A stretch of 28,480 bases of DNA from DASZKW01 sp035552775 (GCA_035552775.1 DASZKW010000118.1:1-28480); one strand, 5' to 3'. Shown: positions 16,291 to 24,851, counted from the stretch's first letter. Notes: generated by a model from the letters alone, not told the origin. Program-made: numbers and translations.

Positions 16291-17637
16291 TTACAGCGAG
16301 GTCAGGTATCGGCGCAGTTCGAACGGGGTGACCTGCGCCTTGTACTCGGCCCATTCGGCCCGCTTGTTTCGCACGAACCATTCGAACACGTGCTCGCCCA
16401 GGATCTCGGCTACCAGCTCCGAACGCTCCATGGTGTCGACGGCGTCGGACAGCGACCCGGGCAGCGAGCCGATCCCCTCGGCCAAGCGCTCCTCATTGGA
16501 CAGCTCGTAGAGGTTGGCGGCCGCCTCGGGGGGCAGCTCGGCACCCGCTTCCACGCCGGCCAGGCCGGCGCCGAGGCAGGCGGCGAAGGCAAGATACGGG
16601 TTGGCTGCGGAGTCGGGCGCCCTGAACTCGATGCGCGTCGAGTCCCGCTTGCCCGCCTTGGTCGGGGGCAGGCGGATCAGCGCCGAGCGGTTGTTTCTCG
16701 CCCAGCACACGTACACCGGGGCCTCGTAACCGACGATCAGTCGCTTGTAGGAATTGACCCACTGGTTGGTGATAGCGCAAATCGCGGGTGCGTGGAGCAA
16801 AAGGCCAGCAATAAAGCTACGGGCCACATCGGAAAGCTGATGATCACCGTTCTCGTCGAAAAATGCATTGTTGCCTCCTTCGAACAACGACATGTGCGTG
16901 TGCATACCTGAGCCCTGCACACCGAAAAGCGGCTTGGGCATGAAGGTGGCGAGAATACCGTGCTGGGCGGCGATCTCCTTTACCACCGTGCGCACGGTCA
17001 TGACTGTGTCGGCCATGGTCAGCGCGTCGGTGTAGCGCAGGTCGATCTCGTGCTGGCTGGGGGCGTCCTCGTGCTGGCTGTACTCGACGGGTATGCCCAT
17101 GTCCTCGAGGGTCACCACCGTCTGGCGCCGCAGTCGGGTGGCCAGGTCGTTGGTGGTCAACTCGAAGAACGAGCCGTTATCGAGCGGCGTCGGGGGCATT
17201 CCGTCGCGTACCGTTCCGGGCGGGTTGGTGAAGTAGAAGTATTCGAGCTCAGGGGCGACGAAGAAAGAAAAGCCGTGGCTGCGGGCCTTCTCCAAAGCCC
17301 GGCGTAACACCTGACGGGGGTCGCCCTCGAACGGCGCGCCGTCAAGGTTGACAATGTCGCACACCACCCGGGCCACGGGGGCCTCGTCGGTCATGTACGG
17401 CAGGAGCTGGAATGTCTTGGGGTCCGGCATGGCCAGCACGTCGCTCTCCTGCACCCGGCTGAACCCGTCGATGGCCGAGCCGTCGAAGGTCATACCCTCC
17501 TCCATGGCGTTCTCCAGCTCCGCCGGGGTGATGTGAAACGACTTGGCCACCCCGAGCACGTCGGTGAACCACAGCTGGACGAAGCGCACGCCGCGCTCCT
17601 CGACGGTGCGCAGGACGTACTCGGTCTGGCGTTCCAT
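16291..17637 (-). CDS. glnA: Glutamine synthetase, type I alpha-like
   Basis: 448 residues, the short (alpha) GSI length. Substrate and metal motifs are present: DGSAIDGF, FFVAPELEYF, the GSGMHTHMSLF loop, NSYKRLIVGYEAP and RIEFRAPDSAANPYLAFAA. It makes glutamine from glutamate, ammonia and ATP, in the cytoplasm as a dodecamer. The adenylylation context of GSI-beta is not present: the region reads NLYELSNEERLAEG rather than NLYDLPPEE, so covalent control is not expected. The ATG has no ribosome binding site, but TAACGT ends 6 nt upstream, suggesting a leaderless mRNA. It is divergent from the beta-type glnA and followed by glnR. A role on other substrates, as with some extra GlnA paralogues, cannot be excluded. 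Confidence 0.93.
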   Translation of the reverse strand: MERQTEYVLRTVEERGVRFVQLWFTDVLGVAKSFHITPAELENAMEEGMTFDGSAIDGFSRVQESDVLAMPDPKTFQLLPYMTDEAPVARVVCDIVNLDGAPFEGDPRQVLRRALEKARSHGFSFFVAPELEYFYFTNPPGTVRDGMPPTPLDNGSFFELTTNDLATRLRRQTVVTLEDMGIPVEYSQHEDAPSQHEIDLRYTDALTMADTVMTVRTVVKEIAAQHGILATFMPKPLFGVQGSGMHTHMSLFEGGNNAFFDENGDHQLSDVARSFIAGLLLHAPAICAITNQWVNSYKRLIVGYEAPVYVCWARNNRSALIRLPPTKAGKRDSTRIEFRAPDSAANPYLAFAACLGAGLAGVEAGAELPPEAAANLYELSNEERLAEGIGSLPGSLSDAVDTMERSELVAEILGEHVFEWFVRNKRAEWAEYKAQVTPFELRRYLTSL

Positions 17638-17643
17638 GCGCCC

Positions 17644-17649
17644 ACGTTA
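17644..17649 (-). promoter_or_regulatory. Candidate -10 element of the alpha-type glnA (leaderless)
   Basis: On the minus strand TAACGT ends 6 nt before the ATG at 17637. It lies within the shared regulatory region of two divergent glnA genes. Confidence 0.4.
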
Positions 17650-17681
17650 GGGCGGGGGGTGGCCGGCCGACACTCACGGGT

Positions 17682-17735
17682 GTCACGGTGGTTGGATGTC
17701 ACGCAGAGTTCACACTCCCTGAAACTGCCCGAAAC
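17682..17735. promoter_or_regulatory. Candidate GlnR-box cluster between the divergent glnA genes
   Basis: Half-sites GTCAC (17682-17686), GTCAC (17698-17702), TTCAC (17709-17713), GAAAC (17721-17725) and GAAAC (17731-17735). Successive starts of the last four are 11, 12 and 10 bases apart. The known actinobacterial GlnR box alternates GTnAC and GAAAC with 6-nt spacers, an 11-nt helical period. The match is imperfect in spacing and order, but its place between two glnA genes next to a glnR-like gene supports it. Confidence 0.5.
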
Positions 17736-17891
17736 ACTGGCAGGCAATGGTTATCACCGGTCCGCGCCACCTCGGTGGCCGGTGTCTTGTCGACCCGCGG
17801 CTTCGTGCCGAGGGGGTGGGTCTGCAAGACTCTGAAATCTGTTTACTGGCGCTCGAGTCACGAGTCATCGAGGTTGAAAGGGGATTGCAAG

Positions 17892-19322
17892 TTGGCCTTC
17901 ACCAAGCGCACGCCGGAGGAGGTGCTGGCGCTCGTCGAGGCCGAAGGCATCGAGATCATCGACTTCCGATTCTCCGACCTGCCCGGCCTCATGCAGCACT
18001 ACTCGATGCCCGCCCACGAGTTGACGCTCGACAGCTTCGAGGACGGGTCGGGCTTCGATGGTTCGTCGATCAGGGGCTTCCAGGAGATCCAGGAATCGGA
18101 CATGCTTCTCGTGCCCGACCCCAACACGGCCATCGTCGACCCGTTCCGCCAGCACCGCACGCTCAACCTGAATTGCTTCGTGCGGGACCCGGTCACCGGC
18201 GAGTCCTACTCCCGCGACCCCCGCTACGTGGCCAAGAAGGCTGAGGAGTACCTGGTGTCGACCGGGATCGCCGACACGGCCTACTTCGGGCCCGAAGCCG
18301 AGTTCTTCATCTTCAACGACATCCGCTTCGACCAGAACAGCCACGAGGGCTTCTACAAGATTGACTCGGTCGAGGGCATCTGGAACTCGGGCAAGGACGA
18401 GGCGCCCAACCTCGGTTTCAAGCCCCGCTACAAGGAGGGCTACTTCCCGATCCCGCCCATGGACCATTTCCAAGACATCCGCTCGGAGATGATCCTGGAG
18501 ATGGAGAAGCTCGGCATCGAGATCGAGATCCAGCACCACGAGGTCGGCACCGCCGGCCAGGCCGAGATCGACATGCGCTTCGACACCCTGGCGACCATGG
18601 CCGACAAGCTGATGCTCTACAAGTACGTGGTCAAAAGCGTCGCCCGCAAGCACGGCCTGACAGCGACGTTCATGCCCAAGCCCCTCTTCCAGGACAACGG
18701 CTCGGGCATGCACGTCCACTCGTCCCTGTGGAAGGGGGGCGAACCGCTCTTCTACTCCGAGCTGGGCTACGCCGGCCTGTCCGATCTCGGGCGCTGGTAC
18801 ATCGGCGGCCTGCTCAAGCACGCGCCGGCCATCCTCGCCTTCGCTGCCCCGACGACCAACAGCTATAAGCGGCTGGTGCCCGGCTACGAGGCCCCTGTCA
18901 ACCTCGTCTACAGCCAGCGCAACCGCTCGGCCGCCTGCCGGATCCCCCTGTACTCCAAGAGCCCGAAGGCCAAGCGGGTGGAGTTCCGCTGCCCCGACCC
19001 GTCGTGCAACCCCTACCTGGCCTTCGCCGCCATCATGATGGCGGGCCTCGACGGCGTCCAGAACAAGATCGAGCCTCCCGATCCCGTGGACAAGGACCTC
19101 TACGACCTGCCCCCCGAGGAGCTGGCTTCGGTGCCACAGGTGCCCGGCAGCCTGGACGAGTCGCTCGCCGCCTTGGAAGCCGACCACGACTTCCTGCTCG
19201 CCGGCGGGGTGTTCACGCCCGATCTGATCGAGACCTGGGTGGCCTACAAGCGCGAGCACGAGATCGACCCCGTGCGCCTCCGCCCCCACCCCTGGGAGTT
19301 CATGCTCTACTACGACATCTAG
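17892..19322 (+). CDS. glnA: Glutamine synthetase, type I beta-like (adenylylatable)
   Basis: 476 residues from the TTG at 17892, which follows a GAAAGGGGA ribosome binding site; the match to GlnA1 proteins begins here and the longer upstream frame is not conserved. Motifs run in order: DGSSIRGFQEIQESDM, TAYFGPEAEFFIF, HHEVGTAGQAEID, GSGMHVHSSLW, SYKRLVPGYEAPVN and VEFRCPDPSCNPYL. DLYDLPPEE carries the tyrosine that is adenylylated in GSI-beta enzymes, so GlnE-type control is likely. This is presumably the main ammonia-assimilating enzyme. It resembles mycobacterial GlnA1 closely through to the C-terminal YYDI. The upstream region holds the GlnR-box-like cluster. It is convergent with the integrase gene. 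Confidence 0.97.
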   Translation: MAFTKRTPEEVLALVEAEGIEIIDFRFSDLPGLMQHYSMPAHELTLDSFEDGSGFDGSSIRGFQEIQESDMLLVPDPNTAIVDPFRQHRTLNLNCFVRDPVTGESYSRDPRYVAKKAEEYLVSTGIADTAYFGPEAEFFIFNDIRFDQNSHEGFYKIDSVEGIWNSGKDEAPNLGFKPRYKEGYFPIPPMDHFQDIRSEMILEMEKLGIEIEIQHHEVGTAGQAEIDMRFDTLATMADKLMLYKYVVKSVARKHGLTATFMPKPLFQDNGSGMHVHSSLWKGGEPLFYSELGYAGLSDLGRWYIGGLLKHAPAILAFAAPTTNSYKRLVPGYEAPVNLVYSQRNRSAACRIPLYSKSPKAKRVEFRCPDPSCNPYLAFAAIMMAGLDGVQNKIEPPDPVDKDLYDLPPEELASVPQVPGSLDESLAALEADHDFLLAGGVFTPDLIETWVAYKREHEIDPVRLRPHPWEFMLYYDI

Positions 19323-19340
19323 GGAAAATCCCTTGTGGTT

Positions 19341-19360
19341 GCTGGGTTTTTCGACCCGGC
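19341..19360. terminator. Hairpin between the convergent glnA and integrase genes
   Basis: A 7-bp stem (GCTGGGT at 19341-19347 with ACCCGGC at 19354-19360, one G-T pair) encloses a TTTTCG loop. A small GGGA/TCCC stem precedes it at 19322-19332. No T tract follows, so the terminator role rests mainly on its place between convergent genes. Confidence 0.4.
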
Positions 19361-19367
19361 AGGGCCG

Positions 19368-19388
19368 CCGTGACACATCCGTGACACA
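19368..19388. repeat. Direct repeat CCGTGACACA next to the integrase 3' end
   Basis: Two exact 10-bp copies at 19368-19377 and 19379-19388, 11 bp apart start to start, about one helical turn. They lie 8 nt beyond the integrase stop. Such repeats are typical of integrase arm-type sites near attP-derived ends, but binding is not shown. Confidence 0.5.
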
Positions 19389-19395
19389 CGGGCAC

Positions 19396-20511
19396 TCATT
19401 TCCCATCACTAGCGGCATCATCCGGAGGCTCGTCCTCGTGGTCTTCGAAGGCCTCTTCGAGCGCGCGCCTTGTGCGGTCCTCCTCGTCCGGGAACAGGTG
19501 CCCGTAGACGTCGAGGGTGGTCTTGGCCGACGAGTGGCCGAGACGGACCTGGACCGCCTTCACGGACGCGCCCGAGCGGATCAGCATCGAGGCATAGAAG
19601 TGCCGGAGGTCATGCGGGGTAGCCCAATCCGGGAGTTCGGCTCGCCGGAGGGCGTTGGCGAACATCGCCGAGAATGGGTACTGCTGGATCGGTCCCCCTC
19701 GCTCGTTGGTGAAGACCAGGCCAAGCTCGGGGTGCGGTCCGAACATTTCGGTGTGTGTGGCGATGGCCCGGGCCACGTGCTCTGGAAGAGGAACAGTTCT
19801 GTATGAGGACGGCGTCTTGAGAGGACCGACCACCACGCCCGTGCCGCGGAGTCGGACGAGCTGCTGCTCCACACGGACCCGGCGCTTGAGGAACTCGACT
19901 CGATCGAGGGTGAGGCCGAACAGCTCTCCCGGCCGAAGTCCGAGGCCAGCGCCAGCGAGGATCACGGCCCGGTAGCGCTTCGGCACGGCGTCGGCCAAGG
20001 CGAAGATCTGCTTGGTTGTGAGCACATCGCTGACAGCGGAGGCGGCATTGGCAGAGGGGAGGCGGATGTCGACGCACGGGCTCCAGCCGATCACCCGGTC
20101 CCGTACTGCCGATCGGAACACGGCCACGACCCGGCCATAGACCACGGCCACGGTCGAGGGGGACAGGGACTCCGAGAGGCTCCGGACCAGGGCCTGTACC
20201 TCGCTCGGGCGGATCGCCGCAATCGGTCGGGCTCCGATGATCGGGTACACGTGCAGGCGAAGGTGTTGTTCGACGGCCACGCCGGTTCCGTGCCGATGCG
20301 GCTGAGCAAGGCGCCATTCCTCGGCGTACTCTCGGAACGGGACTCGCCCGGCCGCGGGGTCGACGTAGTTTCCAGTCTGCTTGGTGTGCTCGACGGTCGC
20401 CAGGAACGCCTTGGCGTCGACCTTGCGAGCGAACACCTTCGACCGGCTCTTGCCGTCAGGGGCTCGCCACCGGGCCCGGTAGCCCTCCTTCCACCTGTCG
20501 ATGCTGGCCAT
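19396..20511 (-). CDS. Tyrosine site-specific integrase
   Basis: 371 residues from the ATG at 20511, which overlaps the excisionase stop as TGATG. The N-terminal arm-binding-like part (ASIDRWKEGYRARWRAPDG) and a SAM-like core-binding domain (YVDPAAGRVPFREYAEEW) lead to the catalytic domain. The first Arg is in GLGLRPGELFGL, HDLRHFYASM gives His and Arg, LGHSSAKTTLDVYGHL gives the second His and the nucleophile Tyr. All catalytic residues are present, so the enzyme is probably active. It would integrate and excise the mobile element whose genes follow. The gene end points at glnA, so the attachment site is probably in the short gap between them or at the glnA end; no tRNA gene is there. Confidence 0.95.
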   Translation of the reverse strand: MASIDRWKEGYRARWRAPDGKSRSKVFARKVDAKAFLATVEHTKQTGNYVDPAAGRVPFREYAEEWRLAQPHRHGTGVAVEQHLRLHVYPIIGARPIAAIRPSEVQALVRSLSESLSPSTVAVVYGRVVAVFRSAVRDRVIGWSPCVDIRLPSANAASAVSDVLTTKQIFALADAVPKRYRAVILAGAGLGLRPGELFGLTLDRVEFLKRRVRVEQQLVRLRGTGVVVGPLKTPSSYRTVPLPEHVARAIATHTEMFGPHPELGLVFTNERGGPIQQYPFSAMFANALRRAELPDWATPHDLRHFYASMLIRSGASVKAVQVRLGHSSAKTTLDVYGHLFPDEEDRTRRALEEAFEDHEDEPPDDAASDGK

Positions 20512-20729
20512 CAGGCCACGCTCTCGGTCTGGTCGTCGATCCAACGCCGAAGCTTCCGCGGGTCGAAACGCAGGTAACGGCCCGCTCGGAAGCCTGGCGG
20601 TCCCGTCCGCTTGTACCGCCACTGGTAGATGGTCTCGACCGGAACGCCGAGGATCTCGGCCACCTCGCCCGGGGTCAGGTACCGCTCGGGGAGATTATCG
20701 TCCCGGACTTTCCTAGTTCCTGGATTCAT
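20511..20729 (-). CDS. Excisionase-like MerR-type helix-turn-helix protein
   Basis: 72 residues. The segment YLTPGEVAEILGVPVETIYQWRYKRTGP is a DNA-binding helix-turn-helix of the AlpA/Xis (HTH_17) type, and YLRFDPRKLRRWID follows as the usual wing and last helix. Such proteins bend DNA at attachment sites and direct the integrase to excision. The gene lies directly upstream of the integrase, coupled by a TGATG overlap, which fits an int-xis module. It begins 99 nt after the XRE regulator stop on the same strand. Confidence 0.9.
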   Translation of the reverse strand: MNPGTRKVRDDNLPERYLTPGEVAEILGVPVETIYQWRYKRTGPPGFRAGRYLRFDPRKLRRWIDDQTESVA

Positions 20730-20828
20730 GCTGGTCCTCCTACGGACATTGGGTATCGGGCCGTGTGACGGCCATGTCGTAGGCGGGCGAGATGTGACGC
20801 GTCGCTCGCGAGCGCGGACCGGCTGGGG

Positions 20829-21500
20829 TCAGGTGTCTCGGTCGGTGTGGATCATGGACTCGAGGTAGGTCTTGGGGCCCACGGCTTTGATCTGGGCGGC
20901 GAAGTCGGCGAGGAACTCGGCGACCTCGTCGAGGCGGTCGCCGTACTGGCGCTCGACCTGGCGGAGCCGCTTCTTGCGCCAGGTTCGGAAATGGTCGTGC
21001 CACGCCCCAGTAGCGGTCTCGGGGCCGAACACGGCGGCAAGAGCCTGGTCGGCCTCCTCGGGGTTCTGCAGGCCGATCTCCGTCAGCCGGTCGTCTATGG
21101 GTGCGAGCTGCCAGTCCCGGCCGAGCAGCGCGGCGTATAGGTCGGTGACGTAGTCGTCGGTGTCGGCCAGCTGCTTGCGTTCGCTGCCCGGCGGGGGCAG
21201 GAAGAAGTAGGCGATGGGCACGTCGAAGAGCACGGAGAGCAGGTAGAGCTCATGAGCGTCGAATCGGCGCCGGCGTTCCCCGTCGAAACCGCGCTCCATG
21301 GCCGAAATGGACGCTTGGGGCAGGACGTGGCCGGTGAGCTGGCCGAGGCGGTCGGCCACGCCTTGTTGGGTCCAGCCGTGGCGCTCGCGGATGGCTTTGA
21401 GGTTGTAGGAGACCACGGCGTTGACGTCGATGCCCCGGCTGGCCTCGTCGGCCGGCTCGGTGGGTTGTTCGTCGGTGTCGGTCTTCTTGCGGGATCTCAT
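20829..21500 (-). CDS. XRE-family transcriptional regulator of the mobile element
   Basis: 223 residues. A helix-turn-helix domain (about 29-92) contains NLKAIRERHGWTQQGVADRLG and LPQASISAMERG, then a stretch in LSVLFDVPIAYFFLPP that is common in actinobacterial XRE regulators of phages and integrative elements. The C-terminal half is charged and helical with no family I recognise. It sits between the excisionase and the divergent relaxase region, so control of excision and transfer is a fair inference. An inverted repeat 26 nt upstream may be its operator. Confidence 0.85.
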   Translation of the reverse strand: MRSRKKTDTDEQPTEPADEASRGIDVNAVVSYNLKAIRERHGWTQQGVADRLGQLTGHVLPQASISAMERGFDGERRRRFDAHELYLLSVLFDVPIAYFFLPPPGSERKQLADTDDYVTDLYAALLGRDWQLAPIDDRLTEIGLQNPEEADQALAAVFGPETATGAWHDHFRTWRKKRLRQVERQYGDRLDEVAEFLADFAAQIKAVGPKTYLESMIHTDRDT

Positions 21501-21525
21501 CCGGGGTCACTCCCATAGGAATCTG

Positions 21526-21540
21526 TGTTGACGTACAACA
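21526..21540. promoter_or_regulatory. Inverted repeat TGTTG-ACGTA-CAACA, candidate operator
   Basis: Five-bp arms around a 5-bp centre, in the divergent region between the XRE regulator and the relaxase side. It overlaps a TTGACG hexamer at 21528-21533 on the plus strand, so a bound repressor could block a promoter. A TACTAT at 21558-21563 could serve as a -10 element, though not at normal spacing from that hexamer. Confidence 0.4.
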
Positions 21541-21600
21541 GTGTCGCATATCTGAGCTACTATGTCACTCAGTTGTGGACCATAGCAGGAAGGTGTGACG

Positions 21601-21987
21601 ATGGCTCAGGAACCCGTCTCCGATCTCGCCGGCGTCTCGAAGCTGGACAGCCAGATGCGCGCCGGCAATCCGCTCGGCCTCTCGCCGACTCGGCGTGCAC
21701 GCCGTAACGCCCCCGGCACCCATCTCCATATCCATCCGCCATGCTCACCATCCCCATCCCCATCAGCATCCCCCCAGCCCTCTTCCTCCCAAGTTCCTCT
21801 CCCACTGTCCATCCTCCTTCTGCCACTCCACTTTCCCGAACACGATTGCAACCGGGCGGTTGGGCCTTGCCGGGGCCCTTGTCGCGGCGTTCACAGAGGG
21901 GGGAGGGGCTCTGATGGCGTGGATGAGGATGATGGGCGCCGAGTCGGTCGACTATCACCGAGAAACGGTGCTCGGGCGGGCCGATGA
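21601..21987 (+). CDS. Possible small protein upstream of the relaxase, perhaps disrupted
   Basis: An ATG at 21601 with a good AGGAAGG ribosome binding site (21587-21593) opens a frame of 128 codons. The first 40 or so residues (starting MAQEPVSDLAGVSKLDSQ) look like ordinary protein. The frame then runs through a pyrimidine-rich repeat (Pro/Ser/Leu runs) and overlaps the relaxase start by 74 nt out of frame. I think the beginning may be a real gene whose 3' part was altered by the repeat. I know no homologue. Confidence 0.35.
   Translation: MAQEPVSDLAGVSKLDSQMRAGNPLGLSPTRRARRNAPGTHLHIHPPCSPSPSPSASPQPSSSQVPLPLSILLLPLHFPEHDCNRAVGPCRGPCRGVHRGGRGSDGVDEDDGRRVGRLSPRNGARAGR
21719..21838 (+). repeat. 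Pyrimidine-rich low-complexity segment upstream of the relaxase
   Basis: About 120 nt dominated by CCATCC, CATCCCC and CTCC units, with very few purines on the plus strand. Such strand asymmetry is uncommon in the window. It lies about 75 nt before the relaxase ATG, where an oriT or single-strand leading region could be, but no nick-site consensus is recognised. Confidence 0.5.
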
Positions 21988-24715
21988 TCACCCGAAAGCG
22001 GCCCTCGAATACTACGCGTCTCGGGGCGAGACGCCGCTGGTTTGGGGCGGCTCTGGCGCCCCCGAACTCGGCCTGCACGGGCCGGTGAGCGAGGCGGAAT
22101 ACGACGCTATCTTCGGGCCGGGCGGCGCTCGCCGGCCTTCCGATGGAGCCCGCCTGGTGGCCACCAAACGGCCGGGCATGGAGCTGGTCGTCGCCGCCCA
22201 GAAGTCCGTCGCCCTATTGGGTTTGATCGGCCGGGCCGAGGACATGCACGCCATCTTGGACGCCGAGACCGATGCCACCCTGGCCTACCTCGACGCCTGG
22301 ATAAAGGCCAGAGGCGGCCGGCGCGGCCGGTCCCAGACCCGGGGGCCGACACACGGTCTGATCTGGGCGCGGACCCGCCACGCCACCTCAAGGGCGGGGG
22401 ATCCCGAACCGCACGACCACATCCTGATCGCCAACCTCTGTCACATGGCGGACGTCAAGGGCGGCTGGAAGGCCCTCGACACCGCCGCCCTGCGAGACAT
22501 CCTGCACGCCGCCACCGCCTTCGGCAGGGTGGCCTCGGCGGCGAAGGCGATCGAACTCGGCTACGCCATCGAGCGCGATGACGGACCGTCGGGACGCCTG
22601 GGGCACTGGCGGATCGCCGGCATACCAGAAGGCGCCTGTGAGCTGTTCTCCAAGCGGTCGGCGGAGATCACCGCTGCGGTCGAGTCCAAGGGATTCAGCA
22701 CCTACCAGGCCCGCCAGACCGCAGCCCGGGACACCCGCAAATCGAAGCGGCACACCCCGCCTTCGGACTTGATGGCGGGATGGCTCGCCGAGCTGGCCGG
22801 CGCCGGCTACAGCCCCGAAGCCCTCCTCCGCCAGGTCGAGAAAGCCGCGACGAAGCGAACGCTGGACCGGCCAGCGGTGCTGTCCACTCGTCAGCTCTCT
22901 GCTGTCGCTGCCCACGTACTCGGTCCGTCTGGGCGGCTGGCCCAGCAGAAGGTGTTCACCCAAGCCGACGTGGCCGTCGCCGTCGGGCCCCTGCTGTTCG
23001 GCTTCGGGCTCTCTGAGCTGGCCCGGGTCGTCCGGGCGGTGTGTGCCCATCCCGACGCTGTCGCCCTGCTGGGTGTCAAGACGGCCCGGGAGCAGGCCTA
23101 CACCCCGGCCTCTGTGATCGCCAATGAGACGGCGATCGCCCTCAAGGCGGCACTGCAGGCCGGCCGGACAGACGCCCCTGCCGTCGATCCCGAGACGGTT
23201 GAGGCGGCCATAGCCATCAAGGAGAACGAGCTGGCCGGACGACCGCTCACCGCCGGGCAGAAGGCCATGATCAGCGCGGTAGCAACCTCCGGTCGGGGGG
23301 TCGAGCTCGTCGTGGGCGTCGCCGGCGCCGGCAAGACCACCGCCGTCGATGTGACCCGACGGGCGTTCGAGACGGCCGGCTACCGGGTGGTGGGAACCTC
23401 CACCTCGGGCCAGGCCGCCCGCACCCTCGGTGCCGAAGCGGGCATCGGGGAGTCGCGCACGATCGCCTCGCTCATGTGGCGACTCGATCACGGCCGCATC
23501 CGTCTTGATCGCCGCACCGTGGTGGTCTGTGACGAGGCGGGCATGACCGACGACCCGAACATGCTGCGCCTACTTGCCGCCACCGAGACAGCCGGGTCGA
23601 AGCTGATCATCATCGGCGACCACCGCCAACTTGGATCAGTCGGCCCCGGCGGCAGCCTCCAAGCCCTCGTCTCCCGCCACAGCCACGGCGTACACGTTCT
23701 CCGCGAGAACGTCCGCCAGGCCGACCCCCAAGAACGCTCCATCCTGGCCCAGCTGCGAGCCGGCAACGTGGAGCAAGCGGTCAACTGGTACGCCGAACAC
23801 GGCCGCATCGCCACGACCCCCAACCGGGAACACGCCCTCGATGAAACCGTCGCGGCCTGGGCCGGAGACGTCGCCGAGGGGAAGAACTCCACAATGGTGG
23901 CGTGGCGGCGGGCCAACGTGGCCGCCCTCAACCACCGGGCCCGGGCACTCATGGCCGAGGTCGGCCGGCTGACAGGACCGGAGCTGCAGGCCGGCGGGAG
24001 CACCTACCAGGCCGGAGACCGCATCGTCACACTCGCCCCCTCAGCCCACGGCCAGCTCGTCACCTCCCAGCGCGGCCAAGTCACCGCTGTCGACCTCGAC
24101 TCGGGCGCACTCCATGTTCGGACGGACGACGGACAGGTCCACACCCTCGGTCCGGACCAGGTGGGCCGTGATCAACTCGCCCACTCGTACGCGACGACGG
24201 TCCACCGCAGCCAAGGAGCGACATTCGACACCGCCCACCTCTACGCCGACGGCGGCGGCCGGGAACTCGCCTACGTCGCCATGAGTCGAGCCCGCCAGGA
24301 CTCCCACGTACACGCCGTGGCCGACAACATCTATCAGGCCGTCGAAGACCTCACCTGGGACTGGAGCCGGGAGCGCCGCCAAAGCTGGGCCATCGACACC
24401 GGCACCCCCGACACGTCACCCGGGCGAACCCCCCTCGAGATCGAAGCTGACAAGCGAGCGCCACAGAAACTACGGGCCAGCCTCGGCCGGGCACGGCTCA
24501 AGGCAGAGCGAGACGCCCTGGCGGATGTCCGGCTTGGCCAATCCGACCCAGATCTCCGGCGCCGAGTGGCCCAGCTCGACCGCCAAATCCACAACCTCGA
24601 TCACCGCCTCCAACCGGCAAGAGAGCACCCGCTTGACCCCTTCCGGGCCAGCCGCGTTGAACCTCCTGCCCCTCCCAGACCCGACCTCGGGCCAGACATC
24701 TCGATCCCGCTCTGA
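21914..24715 (+). CDS. MobF-family conjugative relaxase-helicase (TrwC/TraI-like)
   Basis: 933 residues from the ATG at 21914, preceded by GGGGAGGGG. The frame is open 219 nt further upstream, but only through the low-complexity segment. The relaxase domain (about 1-300) has candidate nicking tyrosines Y14 and Y33/Y34 and a metal site around H156, H167 and H169 (EPHDHILIANL). The SF1 helicase part has GVAGAGKTT (about 469-477), VVVCDEAGM, GDHRQLGSVGPGG, and HRSQGATFD with VAMSRAR near the end. The protein would nick oriT, stay on the 5' end and unwind DNA during transfer. A charged helical tail and a Pro-rich end follow. No coupling protein or translocase is encoded nearby, so transfer would need help from another element. 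Confidence 0.92.
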   Translation: MAWMRMMGAESVDYHRETVLGRADDHPKAALEYYASRGETPLVWGGSGAPELGLHGPVSEAEYDAIFGPGGARRPSDGARLVATKRPGMELVVAAQKSVALLGLIGRAEDMHAILDAETDATLAYLDAWIKARGGRRGRSQTRGPTHGLIWARTRHATSRAGDPEPHDHILIANLCHMADVKGGWKALDTAALRDILHAATAFGRVASAAKAIELGYAIERDDGPSGRLGHWRIAGIPEGACELFSKRSAEITAAVESKGFSTYQARQTAARDTRKSKRHTPPSDLMAGWLAELAGAGYSPEALLRQVEKAATKRTLDRPAVLSTRQLSAVAAHVLGPSGRLAQQKVFTQADVAVAVGPLLFGFGLSELARVVRAVCAHPDAVALLGVKTAREQAYTPASVIANETAIALKAALQAGRTDAPAVDPETVEAAIAIKENELAGRPLTAGQKAMISAVATSGRGVELVVGVAGAGKTTAVDVTRRAFETAGYRVVGTSTSGQAARTLGAEAGIGESRTIASLMWRLDHGRIRLDRRTVVVCDEAGMTDDPNMLRLLAATETAGSKLIIIGDHRQLGSVGPGGSLQALVSRHSHGVHVLRENVRQADPQERSILAQLRAGNVEQAVNWYAEHGRIATTPNREHALDETVAAWAGDVAEGKNSTMVAWRRANVAALNHRARALMAEVGRLTGPELQAGGSTYQAGDRIVTLAPSAHGQLVTSQRGQVTAVDLDSGALHVRTDDGQVHTLGPDQVGRDQLAHSYATTVHRSQGATFDTAHLYADGGGRELAYVAMSRARQDSHVHAVADNIYQAVEDLTWDWSRERRQSWAIDTGTPDTSPGRTPLEIEADKRAPQKLRASLGRARLKAERDALADVRLGQSDPDLRRRVAQLDRQIHNLDHRLQPAREHPLDPFRASRVEPPAPPRPDLGPDISIPL

Positions 24716-24851
24716 ACGTTTCTCGCCTTGGCGACCCCGATGGGAAACGGGTGGCTGCTCGGGATCCGATCCAGTTTCGCCTAGGCCCGGATTGCGGGAC
24801 CGTCGACCTGCCACCTGCTGCTTTGAGCCCGCTGCGGATCCGTCGGGGCGG

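Noticed and set aside
17865..19421. A 518-codon frame opposite the beta-type glnA
   Set aside because: It is a complete shadow of a highly conserved gene and has no recognisable domain.
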